Source: Verrucomicrobiales bacterium
GTDB taxonomy: Bacteria > Verrucomicrobiota > Verrucomicrobiia > Verrucomicrobiales > Akkermansiaceae
Direction: 5' to 3'
Length of the DNA: 6,475 nt
NCBI GenBank assembly: GCA_002729295.1
Contig: PBTU01000045.1
Span: forward strand, 1 to 6,475
Shown piece by piece: positions 5,217 to 6,475 of this stretch (positions are counted from its first letter, which is position 1; every line of letters starts with the position of its first letter). The notes below the pieces were generated by a model. The model was not told where the DNA came from. It made no database searches and worked only from the letters and a program-made list of their open reading frames with translations. The translations under genes were made by a program, and so were the position numbers.

Positions 5217-6335
5217 ATGAAGAAAGCACTTATCACAGGCATCACGGGCCAAGATGGTTCCTACTTGGCGGAATTCCTTCTTGAAAAAGGATACGAAGTT
5301 CACGGTATCAAGCGTCGGGCTTCCTCATTCAACACCGAGCGAGTCGATCATATTTATGAAGATCCTCATGTCGAAAGTGCACACTTCAAATTGCACTATG
5401 GAGATCTCACTGATACCTCGAATTTGACTCGTATCATCAGTGAAATTCAGCCGGATGAAGTCTACAATCTGGGCGCTCAATCCCACGTCGCGGTTTCTTT
5501 TGAATCGCCGGAGTACACGGCGGATGTTGATGCCATTGGGGCCCTTCGACTGCTGGAGGCGATTCGCTTTCTGGGGCTCGAAAAGAAGACCCGATTCTAC
5601 CAAGCCTCGACATCCGAGCTATACGGATTGGTGCAGGAAGTTCCGCAAAAGGAAACCACTCCATTCTATCCCCGCTCTCCTTACGCGGCTGCAAAAATGT
5701 ATGCCTATTGGATCACCGTAAACTACCGCGAGTCATACGGCATGTATGCCTGCAACGGAATTCTCTTTAACCACGAATCGCCTCGACGGGGTGAGACCTT
5801 CGTGACACGCAAGATCACCCGGGCCATCGCAAATATTTCCCAAGGTTTGGAGGATTGTTTGTTTCTGGGAAACATGGACGCCCTTCGCGATTGGGGTCAC
5901 GCCAAAGATTACGTGCGCATGCAGTGGATGATGCTTCAGGAAGACGAGCCGGATGACTTTGTCATCGCAACTGGCAAGCAGATTTCAGTCCGTGAATTTG
6001 TCACCCTCTCGGCCAAAGAAGCCGGTATTGAGTTGGAATTTTCCGGCGAGGGTGTTGATGAGATCGCTACCGTCTTGACGGTTGACAACGAAAAATCTCC
6101 TTCGGTAAATGTTGGGGATGTCATTGTCCGGGTAGATCCCCGATATTTCCGCCCGGCTGAAGTCGAGACGCTTCTGGGAGACCCGACCAAAGCCAAAGAG
6201 ACGCTTGGATGGGTTCCTGAAATAACTGTTGAAGAAATGTGTTCTGAGATGGTTTCCCATGATCTTGAGAAAGCAAAACAACACGCGCTTCTTAAAAAGC
6301 ATGGTCACCAAGTGTCCGTTGTTACCGAAGGATAA
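5217..6335 (+). CDS. gmd: GDP-mannose 4,6-dehydratase
   Basis: Converts GDP-D-mannose to GDP-4-keto-6-deoxy-D-mannose, the substrate of the adjacent Fcl and the branch point to GDP-fucose, GDP-rhamnose, GDP-perosamine and GDP-colitose. The NADP-binding motif is TGITGQDGSYLAE (7-19). The catalytic set is T132 and E134 in STSELYG, Y156 and K160 in YPRSPYAAAK, at the same numbers as in the E. coli enzyme. FNHESPRRGETFVTRKI (184-200) and VDPRYFRPAEVETLLGDP (306-323) are strong family signatures. Length (372) matches the family. It follows fcl after 11 bases with no clear ribosome-binding site. Its last codons contain AAGGA (6328-6332), placed to serve the next gene. No truncation or missing active-site residue is seen. 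Confidence 0.98.
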   Translation: MKKALITGITGQDGSYLAEFLLEKGYEVHGIKRRASSFNTERVDHIYEDPHVESAHFKLHYGDLTDTSNLTRIISEIQPDEVYNLGAQSHVAVSFESPEYTADVDAIGALRLLEAIRFLGLEKKTRFYQASTSELYGLVQEVPQKETTPFYPRSPYAAAKMYAYWITVNYRESYGMYACNGILFNHESPRRGETFVTRKITRAIANISQGLEDCLFLGNMDALRDWGHAKDYVRMQWMMLQEDEPDDFVIATGKQISVREFVTLSAKEAGIELEFSGEGVDEIATVLTVDNEKSPSVNVGDVIVRVDPRYFRPAEVETLLGDPTKAKETLGWVPEITVEEMCSEMVSHDLEKAKQHALLKKHGHQVSVVTEG

Positions 6336-6341
6336 ACTCAA

Positions 6342-6475
6342 GTGCCAGGCTCACTAAAAACTCGAAACGTGATTGGGTATCCAATCGCAGTGATCACCTA
6401 TGCTGATGCGACGAGTTGGAGTATGGAAGCGGCCCATCGTGGGGATCGGGCCTATGCTGTGAGCGCGGCTAATAC
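6342..6475 (+). CDS. Probable WecG/TagA/CpsF family glycosyltransferase (3' partial)
   Basis: A frame opens at GTG 6342, six bases after the gmd stop, and runs out of the window after 44 codons. AAGGA (6328-6332) at the end of gmd is 9 bases upstream, the best ribosome-binding site in the window, and the nearest upstream in-frame codon series ends in the gmd stop, so the start is well fixed. The N-terminus reads TRNVIGYPIAVITYADA, then AYAVSAANT. This matches the usual opening of the WecG/TagA/CpsF family: a short strand with G-x-P, a helix, then a hydrophobic strand ending in an Asn-containing motif. Such enzymes transfer N-acetylmannosamine, N-acetylmannosaminuronate or a related sugar to a lipid-linked acceptor at the membrane during surface polysaccharide synthesis. 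The catalytic region lies beyond the edge, so family assignment is moderate and the sugar is unknown. Confidence 0.65.
   Translation, partial: MPGSLKTRNVIGYPIAVITYADATSWSMEAAHRGDRAYAVSAAN

Noticed and set aside
6336..6475. Operon end after gmd
   Set aside because: No hairpin or T-tract follows gmd; a well-placed AAGGA and GTG open a further coding frame six bases later.

Overview
The window reads as a chromosomal segment of a bacterium with moderate GC content, most likely from the PVC group and plausibly Verrucomicrobiota (Opitutae-like). This assignment is inference. It rests on a Gfo/Idh/MocA dehydrogenase overlapping a DUF1080 secreted protein, a GbsR/MarR-type regulator directly followed by a NusG paralog ahead of polysaccharide genes, and weak or absent Shine-Dalgarno sequences at most starts. 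All genes lie on the plus strand. There are no rRNA or tRNA genes, CRISPR arrays or intact mobile elements.

Left part (1-1571): the 3' portion of a Gfo/Idh/MocA oxidoreductase overlaps by one base (TGATG) a DUF1080 / 3-keto-disaccharide-hydrolase-like protein with a signal peptide. The two look like one sugar-catabolism unit. Positions 1572-1913 carry no convincing gene. They hold a weak hairpin, a stretch open on both strands but unrecognised, a candidate promoter and a perfect 18-bp palindrome.

Middle (1914-2985): a GbsR/MarR-like winged-helix regulator and, one base later, a NusG/RfaH/UpxY-type transcription elongation factor. Together they look like the regulatory head of a polysaccharide locus.

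Leader (2986-3160): a second copy of the palindrome architecture (GTTCA-N8-TGAAC), an imperfect stem-loop, a possible 30-codon upstream ORF, and just before the first biosynthetic gene a GGCGGCAGC motif, a small hairpin and seven T residues. This last element resembles the ops element used by the NusG paralog RfaH.

Right part (3161-6475): a DegT/DnrJ/EryC1/StrS sugar aminotransferase, GDP-L-fucose synthase (fcl, ATGA overlap), GDP-mannose 4,6-dehydratase (gmd), and the first 44 codons of a probable WecG/TagA/CpsF glycosyltransferase cut by the window edge. These genes would supply GDP-L-fucose and an amino sugar to a surface or exopolysaccharide. The most interesting hypothesis is a compact control circuit: the GbsR-like repressor acts on two matching operators, one before its own gene and one before the biosynthetic operon, while the NusG paralog acts on an ops-like pause element at the head of that operon.
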